This document shows positions 39,128 through 48,368 of a stretch of DNA of 64,000 nt, one piece after another (positions within the stretch are counted from its first letter, which is position 1; each line of letters begins with the position of its first letter). The stretch is from Nakamurella endophytica (GTDB lineage: Bacteria; Actinomycetota; Actinomycetes; Mycobacteriales; Nakamurellaceae). Under the pieces are notes generated by a model. It worked only from the letters and a program-made list of their open reading frames with translations. It did not search any database and was not told the origin of the DNA. Location: NCBI RefSeq assembly GCF_014646215.1, contig NZ_BMNA01000002.1, forward strand, positions 746,874-810,873, given 5' to 3'. The position numbers were made by a program, and so were the translations under genes.

Positions 39128-41082
39128 CGGCCGCCGACGGCCCCGTCCCGGGGTCCTGGCCGTCGCCGATCGACGCGCACGCCGCCGTGGCCGCCGGGCG
39201 CGGTCTCGAGGCCGTCGCCTGGGCCGGCGACGAGGTCTGGTGGTCCGAGGGCCGTCCCACCGAGAACGGGCGCGTGGTCGTCTGCCGCGCCGGCGGTGCA
39301 GCGCCCGGCGACGTCGAGGACCTGCTGCCGGCCGACTGGAACGCCAGGACCCGGGTGCACGAGTACGGCGGGACCTCGTGGATCCCGGTGCCGCGTGCCG
39401 GCGGCGGCGCTGCTAACGGCACCGATCTCGTGTTCGCCGAGTGGACCGACCAGCGCCTGTACCGGGTCTCGCCCGGCGGACGACCGGAACCGTTGACCCC
39501 GGAGCCGTCCCGGCCGTCCGGGCTGCGGTACGCCGAGCTGGTAGCGGACGTGCGGCGCGACCGGCTGCTCGCGGTGCGGGAGGAGCACGACGGCGACGGC
39601 ACGCACGGCACCGTGCGCCGCACGGTCGTCGCCGTACCGCTGGACGGTTCCGCCGCGCAGGACCCGGCCGCTGTCGTGGACCTGCTGCCGTCGGGCCCGC
39701 GCAGCGACTTCGTGGCCTGCTTGTCGCTGTCCGCCGGCGGCGACGCCGTCGCCTTCATCACGTGGGACCACCCGGACATGCCCTGGGACAGCACCACGGC
39801 GTGGTGGGCGCCGGTCGACCGCGGCGGAGCCCTCGGTCGTGCCCGGACCGTCGCCGGCGGCCCCGGCGTGTCCGCCGTGCACCCCGGGTGGGTGTCGGAC
39901 GGCTCCCTGGTGGTGGTCTCCGACGACAGCGGCTGGTGGCGTCCTGTCGTGGTGGACCCGGCCGGTGGCGGCCGCCGGCTGCTGACCGAGCTTCCGGCCG
40001 ACTTCGCGGCGCCGCTGTGGGTGCTCGGCCGGCACGCCTGGGCACCGCTGCCGGGCGGCCGGCTGCTGGTCCGGCCCGGGGACCGACCGGCGGTGCTGGA
40101 CACCTTCGACGGCACGGTCACCCCGCTGGACCGGTGGACGTGGACCGGCGACCTGGCGACCTCGCCGTCCGGCCGGATCGCGCTCGTCGTCGGCGGCGAC
40201 ACCGAGGGCACCGCGGTGGTCCGGCTGGACCCGGACGGCACCCGGACGGTGCTCCGCCGCGCCTCGGACGGCGACCTGCCCGCCGGCTTCCTCCCCAGGC
40301 CGTCGGCCAGGGACGTGGGTGGGGTGCACGCCGTCGTCTACCCGCCGACGCACCCCGAGCACATCGCCGCAGCCGGCACCGCGCCGCTGGTGGTGACCGT
40401 GCACGGCGGTCCCACCGCCGCCCACCCGCGCACCCTGTCCGCGGCGACGGCCTACTTCACCAGCCGCGGGTTCGCGGTCGCCGCCGTCGACTACCGCGGG
40501 TCCACGGGCTACGGGCGCGGCTACCGGGACGCGTTGCGCGGCCGGTGGGCGGAGGCCGACATCGAGGACGCGATGACCGTCGCGCGGGAGCTGGTCGCCG
40601 ACGGCACCGCCGGCGCCGCGGTGATCGTCGGCGGCTCGGCCGGCGGGCTCACGGTGCTGGGCGCGCTCACCACGCCCGGGAACCCCTTCGCCGGTGGCGC
40701 CTCCGAGTACGGCGTCGCGGACCTGGTGGCGCTCGGCGCGGACACCCACGACTTCGAGAGCCGCTACCTGGACGGGCTGCTCGGCCCGGACCGCGAGCTG
40801 TGGCGCGCACGCAGCCCGCTCACCCACGCCGACCGCCTGACCACCCCGGTGCTGCTCCTGCAGGGCGGACGCGACCCGGTCGTGACGCCCGACCAGGCGG
40901 AGGCCTTCGCGCAGGCCTGCCGCGCCAACGGCGTGCCGCACGCGCTGGTGGTGTTCCCCGAGGAGAGCCACGGATTCCGCGCCGCCGCGGCGCGGATCAC
41001 CGCGCTGGAGTCCGAGCTGTCCTTCTACGGTCAGGTGCTCGGGTTCGGGACGCCGGGCGTCCCCCGCCTCGAGCTGTCCTGA
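39124..41082 (+). CDS. S9 family (prolyl oligopeptidase-like) peptidase
   Basis: A 652-residue serine peptidase: an N-terminal beta-propeller (about 15-370) covering an alpha/beta-hydrolase domain (about 400-652). The triad is S505 in GGSAGG, D584 in GGRDPVV and H616 in ESHGF; the VTVHGGPTAAHPR oxyanion loop and VDYRGSTGYGRGYRD are diagnostic of S9C/DAP-type enzymes. No signal peptide, so cytoplasmic processing of small peptides is likely. Translationally coupled to the MOSC gene. Confidence 0.93.
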   Translation: MTAADGPVPGSWPSPIDAHAAVAAGRGLEAVAWAGDEVWWSEGRPTENGRVVVCRAGGAAPGDVEDLLPADWNARTRVHEYGGTSWIPVPRAGGGAANGTDLVFAEWTDQRLYRVSPGGRPEPLTPEPSRPSGLRYAELVADVRRDRLLAVREEHDGDGTHGTVRRTVVAVPLDGSAAQDPAAVVDLLPSGPRSDFVACLSLSAGGDAVAFITWDHPDMPWDSTTAWWAPVDRGGALGRARTVAGGPGVSAVHPGWVSDGSLVVVSDDSGWWRPVVVDPAGGGRRLLTELPADFAAPLWVLGRHAWAPLPGGRLLVRPGDRPAVLDTFDGTVTPLDRWTWTGDLATSPSGRIALVVGGDTEGTAVVRLDPDGTRTVLRRASDGDLPAGFLPRPSARDVGGVHAVVYPPTHPEHIAAAGTAPLVVTVHGGPTAAHPRTLSAATAYFTSRGFAVAAVDYRGSTGYGRGYRDALRGRWAEADIEDAMTVARELVADGTAGAAVIVGGSAGGLTVLGALTTPGNPFAGGASEYGVADLVALGADTHDFESRYLDGLLGPDRELWRARSPLTHADRLTTPVLLLQGGRDPVVTPDQAEAFAQACRANGVPHALVVFPEESHGFRAAAARITALESELSFYGQVLGFGTPGVPRLELS

Positions 41083-41113
41083 GCCGGGCGGCCGCCGCGA
41101 GCGCCGCCGCGCC

Positions 41114-41833
41114 TCAGGCCAGGCCCAGCGACTTCATCCGCTCGGTGTGGCCCATCTGCAGCCGGCGGAACAGCGCGCCGATACCGGCCAGGTCGCCCGA
41201 CCCCTTGATGATGAGATCGGCCAGCTCGTCGTGCTCTGCGACGACGTACTGCGCCTGGGTGATGGCCTCGCCGAGGAGCCGGCGGCCCCACAGCGCCAGC
41301 GGCCCGGTGAGCCGCGGATCGGCGGCGCAGGCCCGCCGCACCTCGCGGACGGCGAACGCGGAGTGGCCGGTGTCGGACAGCACCTCGAAGACCAGGTCGC
41401 GGGTCGCCGGGTCGAGCCACTCGGCGATCTCCCGGTAGAAGTCCGCGGCCAGCCCGTCGCCGACGTAGGCCTTGACCAGCGACTCCAGCCAGGAGTGCGG
41501 TGCCGTCGAGTCGTGCCACGCCTCCAGCGGAGCGACGAACGGGGCCATCGCCTCCTCGACCGGCACGCCCAGCGAGGCCAGCTGCGCCGCCAGCCGGCGG
41601 AAGTGCCCCATCTCGGCCGCGGCCATCTGCGACAGCGCCATGCGACCGGACAGCGTGGGCGCGTAGCGCGCGTCGGCGGCCATCCGGTCGAAGGCGGACA
41701 GCTCGCCGTAGGCCAGCACGCCGAGCAGCAGCGACGTGCCCGGCGGCACCGGCCCGGCGTCCCGGTCCGCGACGCCGGGCGCCTGCGGACCCTCGGCGAC
41801 CGGCCCCGTGCCGGCGACGTCGGTGGGGTGCAC
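41114..41833 (-). CDS. ferritin-like (MiaE-like) di-iron protein
   Basis: A 239-residue protein of the actinobacterial ferritin-like family annotated near tRNA-hydroxylase MiaE (Rv3210c type). Helices with di-iron ligand candidates are seen in YGELSAFDRM, AAAEMGHFRRLAAQ (ExxH), DFYREIAEWL and DTGHSAF. Its substrate has not been shown. It is divergent from the DEAD-box helicase gene exactly as in mycobacteria. GTG 41833 has GGAGAG upstream; TAGGCT at 41925-41930 is a likely -10, giving a leader of about 85 nt. Confidence 0.82.
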   Translation of the reverse strand: MHPTDVAGTGPVAEGPQAPGVADRDAGPVPPGTSLLLGVLAYGELSAFDRMAADARYAPTLSGRMALSQMAAAEMGHFRRLAAQLASLGVPVEEAMAPFVAPLEAWHDSTAPHSWLESLVKAYVGDGLAADFYREIAEWLDPATRDLVFEVLSDTGHSAFAVREVRRACAADPRLTGPLALWGRRLLGEAITQAQYVVAEHDELADLIIKGSGDLAGIGALFRRLQMGHTERMKSLGLA

Positions 41834-42013
41834 CAGTGCTCTCCGATCGTCGTGCCGCGCGTCCCTGCCCGGCCCTGGGCCGGCGCACCGCCCCTCGTGC
41901 GGGGGCGGCGTCCTGGACCGAGGGAGCCTAACCCGGCCGGGTGCGACACCGCGGTGCCGCGCGGCCCACCGGTGCGCTGCGTGGTGATCCGTCACCTGCG
42001 GCGTTCGGGCAGG

Positions 42014-42019
42014 TAGGAT
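42014..42019 (+). promoter_or_regulatory. possible -10 element of the DEAD-box gene
   Basis: TAGGAT, about 159 nt before the GTG at 42178, implying a 5' leader of roughly 150 nt. Confidence 0.4.
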
Positions 42020-42177
42020 GGATCTCGCGGCGCCACGGTGGCGCCAGCGGCACTGTGCGCGCGTAGCCCGTCGGCCGCCGACATCCCTGCTCTCGCAGGT
42101 GGTCAGGCGCATCGTCCAGGGCGGTTCCCGTCGCTTCCGGAGAGGTCACGCGTGCGACGCTGAGAGAGGCACGACGC

Positions 42178-44019
42178 GTGACCGTTTCCGACCACACCCT
42201 CCGCGACGACCAGGACCTGACCGAGGTCCCCGGCGTCACCGACCCCGACACCGCTGTCGACACCACCGACGACACCGTCACCGACACGGCCGTCGACACA
42301 GCAGACGACCCCGACACCGCCGACCTGGACCCCGAAGGCCTCGAGCACGCGGCCGACCGTCCGCTGGACGAGGACGCGGTGTCCCACCCGCTCACCGGCG
42401 ACGCGCCGGTCGAACCGCAGGCGCCCACCTTCGCCGACCTGCAGGTCGACCCGCGGATCGTGCAGTCGCTGCAGGACGCCGGCATCGAGCGGACCTTCGC
42501 CATCCAGGCCCTGACCCTGCCGATCGCGCTGGTCGGCTCCGACCTCATCGGCCAGGCCCGCACCGGCATGGGCAAGACCCTCGGGTTCGGCGTCCCGCTG
42601 CTGCAGCGGCTGGCCCAGGACACGGGTGGCCGCGACGACGCCGGCGCCCTGGCTGCCGGGCGCGCCCCGCGGGCCCTGGTCATGGTGCCCACCCGCGAGC
42701 TGTGCGTGCAGGTCGCCCGGGACCTCACCGGCGCGGCCCGTTACCTGGGCCCGGTCGTCACCTCGGTGTACGGCGGCCGGGCGTACGAGCCGCAGATCAA
42801 GGCGCTGCACGACGGCGTCGACGTGGTCGTCGGCACCCCGGGCCGGCTGCTCGACCTGGCCAACCAGGGGCACCTGCAGCTGGGCGGCGTCAAGGTGCTG
42901 GTGCTGGACGAGGCCGACGAGATGCTGGACCTGGGCTTCCTGCCGGACATGGAGAAGGTGCTGGCCATGGTGCCGGCCGTCAAGCAGACGATGCTGTTCT
43001 CCGCCACGATGCCCGGCCCGATCCTGACCCTGGCCCGCACCTTCATGAACCAGCCGGTGCACATCCGCGCCGAGATGCCGGCCGAGGGCGCCACCCACCG
43101 CACCACCACGCAGTTCGTGTACCGGGCGCACGCGCTGGACAAGGTCGAGCTGCTGTCCCGGCTGCTGCAGGCCCGCGGCCGCGGACTGACCATGGTGTTC
43201 ACCCGGACCAAGCGCACCGCGCAGAAGGTGGCCGACGAGCTGGTCGAGCGCGGCTTCGCGGCCGCCGCCGTCCACGGCGACCTGGGCCAGGGTGCCCGCG
43301 AGCAGGCGCTGCGGGCCTTCCGCTCCGGCAAGGTCGACGTGCTGGTCGCCACGGATGTCGCGGCGCGCGGCATCGACGTCGAGGGCGTCACCCACGTGGT
43401 CAACTTCCAGTGCCCGGAGGACGAGAAGATCTACGTCCACCGCATCGGCCGGACCGGCAGGGCCGGTCGCACCGGGATCGCCGTCACGCTGGTGGACTGG
43501 GACGACGTCCCGCGCTGGAAGATGATCAACGACGCCCTGGGGCTTGACTTCGCCGACCCGGCGGAGACCTACTCCTCGTCGGCGCACCTGTTCACCGACC
43601 TGGACATCCCGGCCGGGGTGACCGGGCGGTTGCCGCGTGCCGAGCGGACCCGCGCCGGGCTGGACGCCGAGACGGTGGAGGACCTGGGCGAGACCGGCAA
43701 GCGGAACCGGCCGGCCCGCGAGCGTTCCGGGCCGTCCCGCACCGGCAACGGCGACGCCGGTCACCGCGACGGGCGTCCGGAGGGCGCCGGGCGCACCCGC
43801 CGCCGGCAGCGGTCGGACGGGCCGGGCCGCGCCACCGAGACGGCCACCGAGGCGACCACCGACCGGACCGCCGCGCCGGCCGCCATCGCCGGCCCGGAGG
43901 CCACCGGACCGTCCGACGCCGCTGCCCCGCGACGCCGCCGCGCGCGCCGGCGCACCCGCGGCGGGGGCTCGCAGGTCTCCGCCACCGCGCCGGCCGAGGG
44001 CGACGCGACGGCGCTCTGA
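42178..44019 (+). CDS. DEAD-box ATP-dependent RNA helicase
   Basis: A 613-residue RNA helicase of the RhlE/CsdA group (Rv3211 position). An acidic Asp/Thr N-terminus (1-80) precedes the Q motif (FADLQVDPRIVQSLQDAGIE), motif I ARTGMGKT (127-134; Met131 replaces the usual Ser or Ala), DEAD (244-247), SATMP, and motif VI HRIGRTGRAGR. The Arg/Ala/Thr-rich C-terminus (about 490-613) ends in basic RRRRARRRTRGG. Likely roles are rRNA maturation and mRNA decay. GAGAGAGG precedes GTG 42178. Confidence 0.94.
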   Translation: MTVSDHTLRDDQDLTEVPGVTDPDTAVDTTDDTVTDTAVDTADDPDTADLDPEGLEHAADRPLDEDAVSHPLTGDAPVEPQAPTFADLQVDPRIVQSLQDAGIERTFAIQALTLPIALVGSDLIGQARTGMGKTLGFGVPLLQRLAQDTGGRDDAGALAAGRAPRALVMVPTRELCVQVARDLTGAARYLGPVVTSVYGGRAYEPQIKALHDGVDVVVGTPGRLLDLANQGHLQLGGVKVLVLDEADEMLDLGFLPDMEKVLAMVPAVKQTMLFSATMPGPILTLARTFMNQPVHIRAEMPAEGATHRTTTQFVYRAHALDKVELLSRLLQARGRGLTMVFTRTKRTAQKVADELVERGFAAAAVHGDLGQGAREQALRAFRSGKVDVLVATDVAARGIDVEGVTHVVNFQCPEDEKIYVHRIGRTGRAGRTGIAVTLVDWDDVPRWKMINDALGLDFADPAETYSSSAHLFTDLDIPAGVTGRLPRAERTRAGLDAETVEDLGETGKRNRPARERSGPSRTGNGDAGHRDGRPEGAGRTRRRQRSDGPGRATETATEATTDRTAAPAAIAGPEATGPSDAAAPRRRRARRRTRGGGSQVSATAPAEGDATAL

Positions 44020-44092
44020 CCCAACCCTCCCGCGGCCCGGGGGTGTGCCGGCTGCGCCGGTGTCGTCACCCGGAGCTCACCCGCGCGTTGCG

Positions 44093-44098
44093 TAGGCT
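44093..44098 (+). promoter_or_regulatory. -10 element of the beta-propeller gene (leaderless)
   Basis: TAGGCT, ending 6 nt before GTG 44105. Confidence 0.55.
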
Positions 44099-44104
44099 CG
44101 CGCG

Positions 44105-45514
44105 GTGACGATGACCGCCCGCCGCCGGCGCACCACGGACCGGTTGCTGGCCGCCGCCATCGCCGTCGTGGTCGCCGCCGTCGGCGTGGTGGTGTACCTC
44201 ACCAGCGACAACCGGGCGACGACGGACGCCACCGGCCCGCAGGTGCCGCCGCCGTCCGCCGCGTCCGTCGCTCCCACGACGCTGCGGCAGGCCTGGACGG
44301 CCGCCACCGACCCGTCGCTCGGGGCGGTGGCGTCGCCGTCCGGCGTGGTCGTCACCACCGACCGGCACGCCGTCACCGCGCACGACGCCGTGACCGGCGC
44401 GGTGCGGTGGTCCTACACCCGCAGCAACCGCGACCTGTGCGCCGTCGGCTCCGGGGACACCGACGACCAGCCCGTCGACCAGGGCAGCGGGGTGCGCGGC
44501 ATCGCCACCGTCTACGCCGAGAACGGTTTCTGCTCCCAGCTGATGACGCTGGACCCGGTCACCGGGTCGCGGTCCAAGGTGCGGACCTCACCGCTGCCGC
44601 TCGGCGGGTCGCTGGTGTTCGGCGGCCCGTACGCCGGATGGCTCTCCCCCACGCTCGTCGAGGTGTGGCGCAACGACCTGGTCCGCACCATCCAGTACGG
44701 CGTCCAACCCAACCCGACCAACCCCAGCAGCTCGCACCTGGGCTGCACGTTCACCGACCTGGCGCTGGCCGAGACGCAGTTCGCCACCGTCGAGCACTGC
44801 GCCGCGCAGGGTGCCACCGCGCGCGTGGTCCTGAACTTCGACGACCCCGGCGCGCAGAAGCCCAAGGACTGGGACCAGTTCAAGCACACCGCGCGGATGG
44901 ACGTCGACACCCGGTCCCCCGCCGCGGTGATCGTCGGCGTGACGCCGGACCGGGTGGCCGTCCTGGTCTCCGCGCCGTCCCCGGCCGTGGTGGTGTACGA
45001 CGCCGCGGGCACGGCCGTGTCCCGCACCGCGGTCGAGGTGCCGGCCGCCGAGATCACCGCAGCGGCCGCCCAGGGCCGGCCGCTGCCCGCGGTGCAGACC
45101 CCGAGCGGGCGCATCTCGCTGGTGGGCAGCCACCTGGTGGCGGTCACCTTCGAGTCGGTGCAGGGGCCGGCGCCGTCGACCGCGCTGACCACCCCGACGT
45201 CCGCGACGGCGTCCAGCGGCGTGCTGCCGACCTCGGGCGCGCCCGCGGCCGACGTGACCCTGCGCAGCGTGCGCGTCGCCTGGGTCGGCGGTTCGGCGCT
45301 GGGACTGCCCGCCGTCGTGGGCGACGACGTGCTCATCCCGGTGCGGGACGGGCTGCAGGTGGCCGACCTGGCCGGGGGCCCGTCAGCGCTGGGCGCGGCC
45401 GGCGGCCGGGTCGTCGCCGTTAACCGCGGCGGCTGGACCGGACGGACGGACGCCGCCGCGGTGGGCGCTCTGGTGGTCGAGACCCGCGGCCCGACGGTGG
45501 TCGCCCTGCGCTGA
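44105..45514 (+). CDS. membrane-anchored PQQ-like beta-propeller protein
   Basis: A 469-residue protein with one N-terminal transmembrane anchor (LLAAAIAVVVAAVGVVVYLT, residues 14-33) and an extracytoplasmic PQQ-like repeat domain (for example VVTTDRHAVTAHDAVTGAV and VAVLVSAPSPAVVVYDAAG), probably a seven- or eight-bladed propeller. Four cysteines (DLCAVG, GFCSQL, LGCTFT, EHCAAQ) may form disulfides. It matches the Rv3212 position after the DEAD-box gene; function unknown. It converges on the PHP gene pair. Confidence 0.82.
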   Translation: MTMTARRRRTTDRLLAAAIAVVVAAVGVVVYLTSDNRATTDATGPQVPPPSAASVAPTTLRQAWTAATDPSLGAVASPSGVVVTTDRHAVTAHDAVTGAVRWSYTRSNRDLCAVGSGDTDDQPVDQGSGVRGIATVYAENGFCSQLMTLDPVTGSRSKVRTSPLPLGGSLVFGGPYAGWLSPTLVEVWRNDLVRTIQYGVQPNPTNPSSSHLGCTFTDLALAETQFATVEHCAAQGATARVVLNFDDPGAQKPKDWDQFKHTARMDVDTRSPAAVIVGVTPDRVAVLVSAPSPAVVVYDAAGTAVSRTAVEVPAAEITAAAAQGRPLPAVQTPSGRISLVGSHLVAVTFESVQGPAPSTALTTPTSATASSGVLPTSGAPAADVTLRSVRVAWVGGSALGLPAVVGDDVLIPVRDGLQVADLAGGPSALGAAGGRVVAVNRGGWTGRTDAAAVGALVVETRGPTVVALR

Positions 45515-45549
45515 GCGCGGCCGGCCCTCCGGTCAGCCCTCCGGCGCCG

Positions 45550-46002
45550 TCAGCGCCACCAGCCCCAGGCCAGTGCCGCGAGGCACAGCACCACCACGCC
45601 GGACGCCGCCGCCAGTCGCGCCGCGGGCCGCCACCGTCGGGACAGCAGCCGCACCGCCTCCCCGAGCAGCCCGGCGACCAACTGCGGGACCGACCGACCG
45701 GGAGCGGCTCCGGCCGCCCGGTCGAGCCCGCTGCCCGCCAGGACCAGCGGCGCCCACCACGGCGACAGGACCAGGACCAGCCCGACGACGACCGACCCGG
45801 CGGACAGCACACCGGCCAGCGTCCGGACGGCGGCCGCCGTCCGGACCGGACCGGGACGCCCGCCCGCCCGGATCCGACCCGGGACCGTCGTGCTGGTCGG
45901 CACACCGGCCGGCGGGTCGCCCGGCCCGGGTCCCGCGGCGACGACCGGCGAGGGGTCCGCCCGGTCCCCGAGCGGCAGCGGGAGGGTGTCCGGGTCGCTC
46001 AC
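45550..46002 (-). CDS. small membrane protein coupled to the PHP phosphatase
   Basis: A 150-residue protein with two to three hydrophobic segments (TLAGVLSAGSVVVGLVLVL; SPWWAPLVLAGSGL; ASGVVVLCLAALAWGWW) after a Pro-rich cytosolic N-terminus. No family recognised. Its GTG overlaps the TGA of the upstream PHP gene (GTGA at 45999-46002), so it is translated from the same mRNA. It converges on the beta-propeller gene. Confidence 0.72.
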   Translation of the reverse strand: MSDPDTLPLPLGDRADPSPVVAAGPGPGDPPAGVPTSTTVPGRIRAGGRPGPVRTAAAVRTLAGVLSAGSVVVGLVLVLSPWWAPLVLAGSGLDRAAGAAPGRSVPQLVAGLLGEAVRLLSRRWRPAARLAAASGVVVLCLAALAWGWWR

Positions 46003-46865
46003 CCGACGGGTCCCAGCGGCGCGGTGGTGTCCCGGGCGGCGGCGATCACCCGCTCCAGCTGCTCGGGGTCGGTGGTCTCCTGGCCGAGCCGCAGCTTCTT
46101 GTTGTGGCCGTGGTAGTCCGACGAGCCGGTCCGGATGAGGCCGTGCCGGTCGGCCAGCTCCGCCAGCTCGGCCCGTTGCGCCGCGTCGTGGTCGGGATGG
46201 TCGACCTCGAGACCGCGCAGCCCGGACTCCGCCAGCCCGGCGATCCGCTCGGCGGTGAGCACCCTGGACTCGCCCCGGCCGCGCGGGTGCGCGATCACGC
46301 TCACCCCGCCGGCCGCCGCGATCATCGCGACGGCGTCCACCAGGTCGGTGTCCCGCTTGGGCAGGTAGTAGGGACCGCGGCTGGACAGCAGTGACGCGAA
46401 CGCCTCGTCGACCGAGCGCAGCACCCCGGACTGCACCAGGGCACGGCCGATGTGCGGCCGCCCGACAGGGGCGTCGCCGGCGATGTCGAGCACCTGCTCC
46501 TGGCTGATCGGGATGCCGTCGGCCGTCATCCGCTCGACGATGCCCATCCCGCGCTGCAGCCGCTCCTCGCGCAGCCGGTCCTGCTCGGCGGAGATGGCGG
46601 GGTCCAGCGGGTCGAACAGGTAGCCCAGCAGGTGGACGCTGATCCGGTGCTCGCCCCAGGGCAGCGACGTCGAGAACTCGGCGCCGCGGATCACCGTCAA
46701 GCCCGGCGGCCGCGTCTGCTCCGCCTCCGCCCAGCCGCCGGTGGTGTCGTGGTCGGTCACCCCGAGGACGTCCAACCCCGCCGCGGCGGCCGCGGCCACC
46801 AGCTCGGCGGGGCTGTCCGTGCCGTCCGACGCGGTGGAGTGGGCGTGCAGGTCGATGCGCATCAC
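45999..46865 (-). CDS. PHP-domain phosphoesterase (RNase AM / YciV-like)
   Basis: A 288-residue metal-dependent phosphoesterase. The PHP motifs are DLHAHSTASDG (residues 5-15), VTDHDTTGG, AEFS, VIAHPRGRG and GSSDYHGH, consistent with three metal sites. YciV-type enzymes hydrolyse 3',5'-nucleoside bisphosphates such as pAp and trim RNA 5' ends. This may overlap in function with the NrnA-like protein at 1-2 kb. GTG 46865 or ATG 46862 starts the gene. Confidence 0.9.
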   Translation of the reverse strand: MMRIDLHAHSTASDGTDSPAELVAAAAAAGLDVLGVTDHDTTGGWAEAEQTRPPGLTVIRGAEFSTSLPWGEHRISVHLLGYLFDPLDPAISAEQDRLREERLQRGMGIVERMTADGIPISQEQVLDIAGDAPVGRPHIGRALVQSGVLRSVDEAFASLLSSRGPYYLPKRDTDLVDAVAMIAAAGGVSVIAHPRGRGESRVLTAERIAGLAESGLRGLEVDHPDHDAAQRAELAELADRHGLIRTGSSDYHGHNKKLRLGQETTDPEQLERVIAAARDTTAPLGPVG

Positions 46866-46975
46866 CGCCCATCCTGCCCGGTCGGGCTCGGCGGACGGTG
46901 CGCGGACCGCCGGGTCGGCGCCAGGGGTTCACCGGCCGGTCACCCGGTGTGCGGTCACCGGTCGCCACCCGGGAG

Positions 46976-46981
46976 TAACGT
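46976..46981 (+). promoter_or_regulatory. possible -10 element of corA
   Basis: TAACGT, implying a leader of about 135 nt before GTG 47124. Confidence 0.35.
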
Positions 46982-47123
46982 CGAGCTGTTTGCGCCGGCC
47001 ACGACGTCGGCCGCCGGTCCCCCGCCGTCCCCGGCCGGGGCCGCCGGACGGCTCCGGCGGGTGGCGCCTGCACCGGAGACGGGTGGCGGAGTTCCGTGGC
47101 CCGGAGACGTCGAGGAGGTCGCC

Positions 47124-48245
47124 GTGCCCGTGCTGCCCACCTTCCGGACCAATGGACGCAAGCTCGCGGAGGCCGTCCACGGCCGACCCCGACCCGACCA
47201 TTCGGACGGGGCCACGCGCCCGGTCGGCGCCGCCACCCCGCCGACCTCGATGGTCAACTGCGCCGCGTACGTCGACGGTGACCGCCAGCCCGGCTGCACC
47301 GACCCCCGGGCCGCCCTGGACACGGTGCGGGATGCCGGGCGGGGCTTCGTCTGGGTGGGCTTCCACGAGCCCACCGAGGCAGAGATGTCGCTGGTGGCGG
47401 AGACCTTCGGGCTGCACCCGCTGGCCGTCGAGGACGCCGCGCAGGCGTACCAGCGGCCCAAGCTGGAGCGGTACGGGGCGTACTTCTTCCTGGTGCTCAA
47501 GACGGTCAAGTTCGTCGACCACGCCGGTCACGGCACGGCGCACATCGTCTCCACCGGCGAGATCATGCTGTTCGTCGGCCGGGACTTCCTGGTGACCGTC
47601 CGGCACGGGGAGCACTCCGGCCTGGCCGGGCTGCGCCAGGTCATGGAGCACGAGCCGGAACACCTCGCGCTGGGTCCGGCGGCCGTCATGCACGCCATCG
47701 CCGACCGGGTCGTCGACGAGTACCTCAGCGTGGTCAGCGAGGTCGAGGAGGACATCGACGAGATGGAGACCGCGGTCTTCTCGCCCAAGGGCGGCAAGGA
47801 CGTGGTCGACACCGAGGACATCTACCTGCTCAAGCGGGAGATCCTCGGCCTCAAGAGGGCCGTCGCCCCACTCGCCGCACCGCTGAAGCTGCTCTCCGGC
47901 GCCCCCAGTCCCCTGGTGCCCGACGAGGTCCGCGAGTACATGCGGGACGTCGAGGACCACCTGTCGACGGTGGCCGAACGCATCGCCTCGTTCGACGAGA
48001 TGCTGACCACGCTGGTGTCGGCGGCGCTGGCGGAGATCTCGACGCGGCAGAACGAGGACATGCGCAAGATCTCGGCCTGGGCCGCGATCGCGCTGGTGCC
48101 GACCGCCATCGCCGGCATCTACGGCATGAACTTCGAGCACATGCCGGAGCTGACCTGGCGATTCGGCTACCCGATGGCGCTGGTCGGGATCGCGCTCATC
48201 TGCACGCTGCTGTACGTGCTGCTGCGCCGGCGCGGCTGGCTCTGA
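47124..48245 (+). CDS. corA: CorA family magnesium/cobalt transporter
   Basis: A pentameric divalent-cation channel of the inner membrane. The 373 residues have a long cytosolic N-domain (to about 310; DEYLSVVSEVEEDIDEMET near 205), then two C-terminal helices bracketing the selectivity signature GMN (residues 333-335 in YGMNFEHMPEL). A charged RRRGWL ends the chain. GAGGAGG lies before GTG 47124. Transport of Mg2+ is inferred from the family. It is divergent from the PHP gene, in the Rv1239c position. Confidence 0.94.
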   Translation: MPVLPTFRTNGRKLAEAVHGRPRPDHSDGATRPVGAATPPTSMVNCAAYVDGDRQPGCTDPRAALDTVRDAGRGFVWVGFHEPTEAEMSLVAETFGLHPLAVEDAAQAYQRPKLERYGAYFFLVLKTVKFVDHAGHGTAHIVSTGEIMLFVGRDFLVTVRHGEHSGLAGLRQVMEHEPEHLALGPAAVMHAIADRVVDEYLSVVSEVEEDIDEMETAVFSPKGGKDVVDTEDIYLLKREILGLKRAVAPLAAPLKLLSGAPSPLVPDEVREYMRDVEDHLSTVAERIASFDEMLTTLVSAALAEISTRQNEDMRKISAWAAIALVPTAIAGIYGMNFEHMPELTWRFGYPMALVGIALICTLLYVLLRRRGWL

Positions 48246-48291
48246 CCTCCGCCGGACCGGGACGGCCCGAGCCCACCGGGCAGGTGCGCTC

Positions 48292-48333
48292 GGCCGTGCC
48301 GGCCGGCGGGTCACCGGGCCCGGCGGCACGGCC
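48292..48333. terminator. inverted repeat between convergent corA and YflT-like gene
   Basis: GGCCGTGCCG and CGGCACGGCC are perfect 10-bp arms with 22 nt between; the interior is also GC-rich and can fold. No T-tract. Confidence 0.5.
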
Positions 48334-48368
48334 GGTGCCGCCCGGACCTCGGGCGGTCGCCCGGCGGG

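Noticed and set aside
46988..47123. Magnesium riboswitch (M-box) in the corA leader
   Set aside because: No recognisable M-box core sequence by eye; only a possible leader length.
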